From: Ichthyophthirius multifiliis
Lineage: Eukaryota > Ciliophora > Oligohymenophorea > Hymenostomatida
Direction: 5' to 3'
Length of the DNA: 53,282 nt
Assembly: GCF_000220395.1 (NCBI RefSeq)
Contig: NW_004086300.1
Location: forward strand, 1-53,282
Made by a program: the position numbers and the translations under genes. Below are positions 53,146-53,282 of the stretch, in pieces. The stretch's first letter is position 1, and the number at the start of each line of letters is the position of its first letter. The notes under the pieces are model-generated. The model was not told the origin of the DNA. It was given only the letters and a program-made list of their open reading frames with translations, and did no database searches.

Positions 53146-53282
53146 TCAGTGCATAATTTTTAGTATTAAAGAGTTATAGATTAACCCTTATCTTATTTTT
53201 TTTCCTTTTATAAGCTTTTTATTATAAACAAATTCTGATTCATCTAAAATAAGTCTTCTTTCATTTATATTATTTTAATTCT
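53146..53282 (-). CDS. 3' end of an unrecognised gene, cut by the window edge
   Basis: The minus-strand frame entering from the right edge reads NERRLILDESEFVYNKKLIK, continues GKKIRQGLIYNSLILKIMH, and stops at TGA 53146-53148. Its residue mix is coding-like, unlike the spacer next to it. Only 45 codons are visible and no family was recognised. Confidence 0.45.

Overview
The window reads as macronuclear-type DNA of an oligohymenophorean ciliate, probably a very A+T-rich hymenostome of the Ichthyophthirius/Tetrahymena kind. Recognisable proteins run on only if TAA and TAG are read as glutamine, with TGA as the sole stop. Genes are cut by short, A+T-rich GT-AG introns (about 40 to 120 nt), and spacers are dominated by A/T homopolymers and (TA)n tracts. 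No transposon, retroelement, virus-like element, CRISPR array, rRNA or telomere repeat was seen. All models were made by eye with this code; the species is inferred.

Layout. 0.5-5 kb: a CENP-E-like kinesin and a TPR co-chaperone (+). 5.8-7.3 kb: a doubtful minus-strand gene. 8.4-18.6 kb: the densest and best-supported stretch, with Sec22 R-SNARE (-), DCAF7/WDR68 WD40 protein (+), a cathepsin D-like aspartyl protease (+), the SUMO E1 subunit UBA2 (+), a small single-pass membrane protein (+) and a YggS/PLPBP pyridoxal-phosphate protein (+). 18.7-23.1 kb: three proteins of unknown function. 23.5-27.5 kb: a large beta-helix, cysteine-rich, multi-spanning surface-type protein (-). 27.5-30 kb: a gene-poor gap. 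30-38.5 kb: a very large leucine-rich-repeat protein with membrane segments and an Asn/Gln-rich tail (+). 38.9-44.3 kb: three minus-strand genes (a tandem cyclic-nucleotide-binding-fold protein, an RS/Pro-Met-rich protein, a coiled-coil protein). 44.7-48 kb: a coiled-coil gene and a one-finger C2H2 protein (+). 49.8 kb: tRNA-Lys(UUU). 50.1-52.7 kb: a calcium-dependent protein kinase (-) with an acylation-type N-terminus and a 25-copy Asp-Lys tract. The right edge holds the tail of another minus-strand gene.

The genes are mostly housekeeping or signalling and do not form an operon-like system. The candidates for something undescribed are the LRR-membrane-Asn-rich protein, the kinase with the (Asp-Lys)25 insert, and a paired-domain cyclic-nucleotide-fold protein whose phosphate-binding signatures look degenerate. 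A technical signal recurs: at about eleven places in otherwise good genes the frame slips by one base inside an A or T run, always as if one base were missing. That looks like homopolymer undercalling in the assembly.
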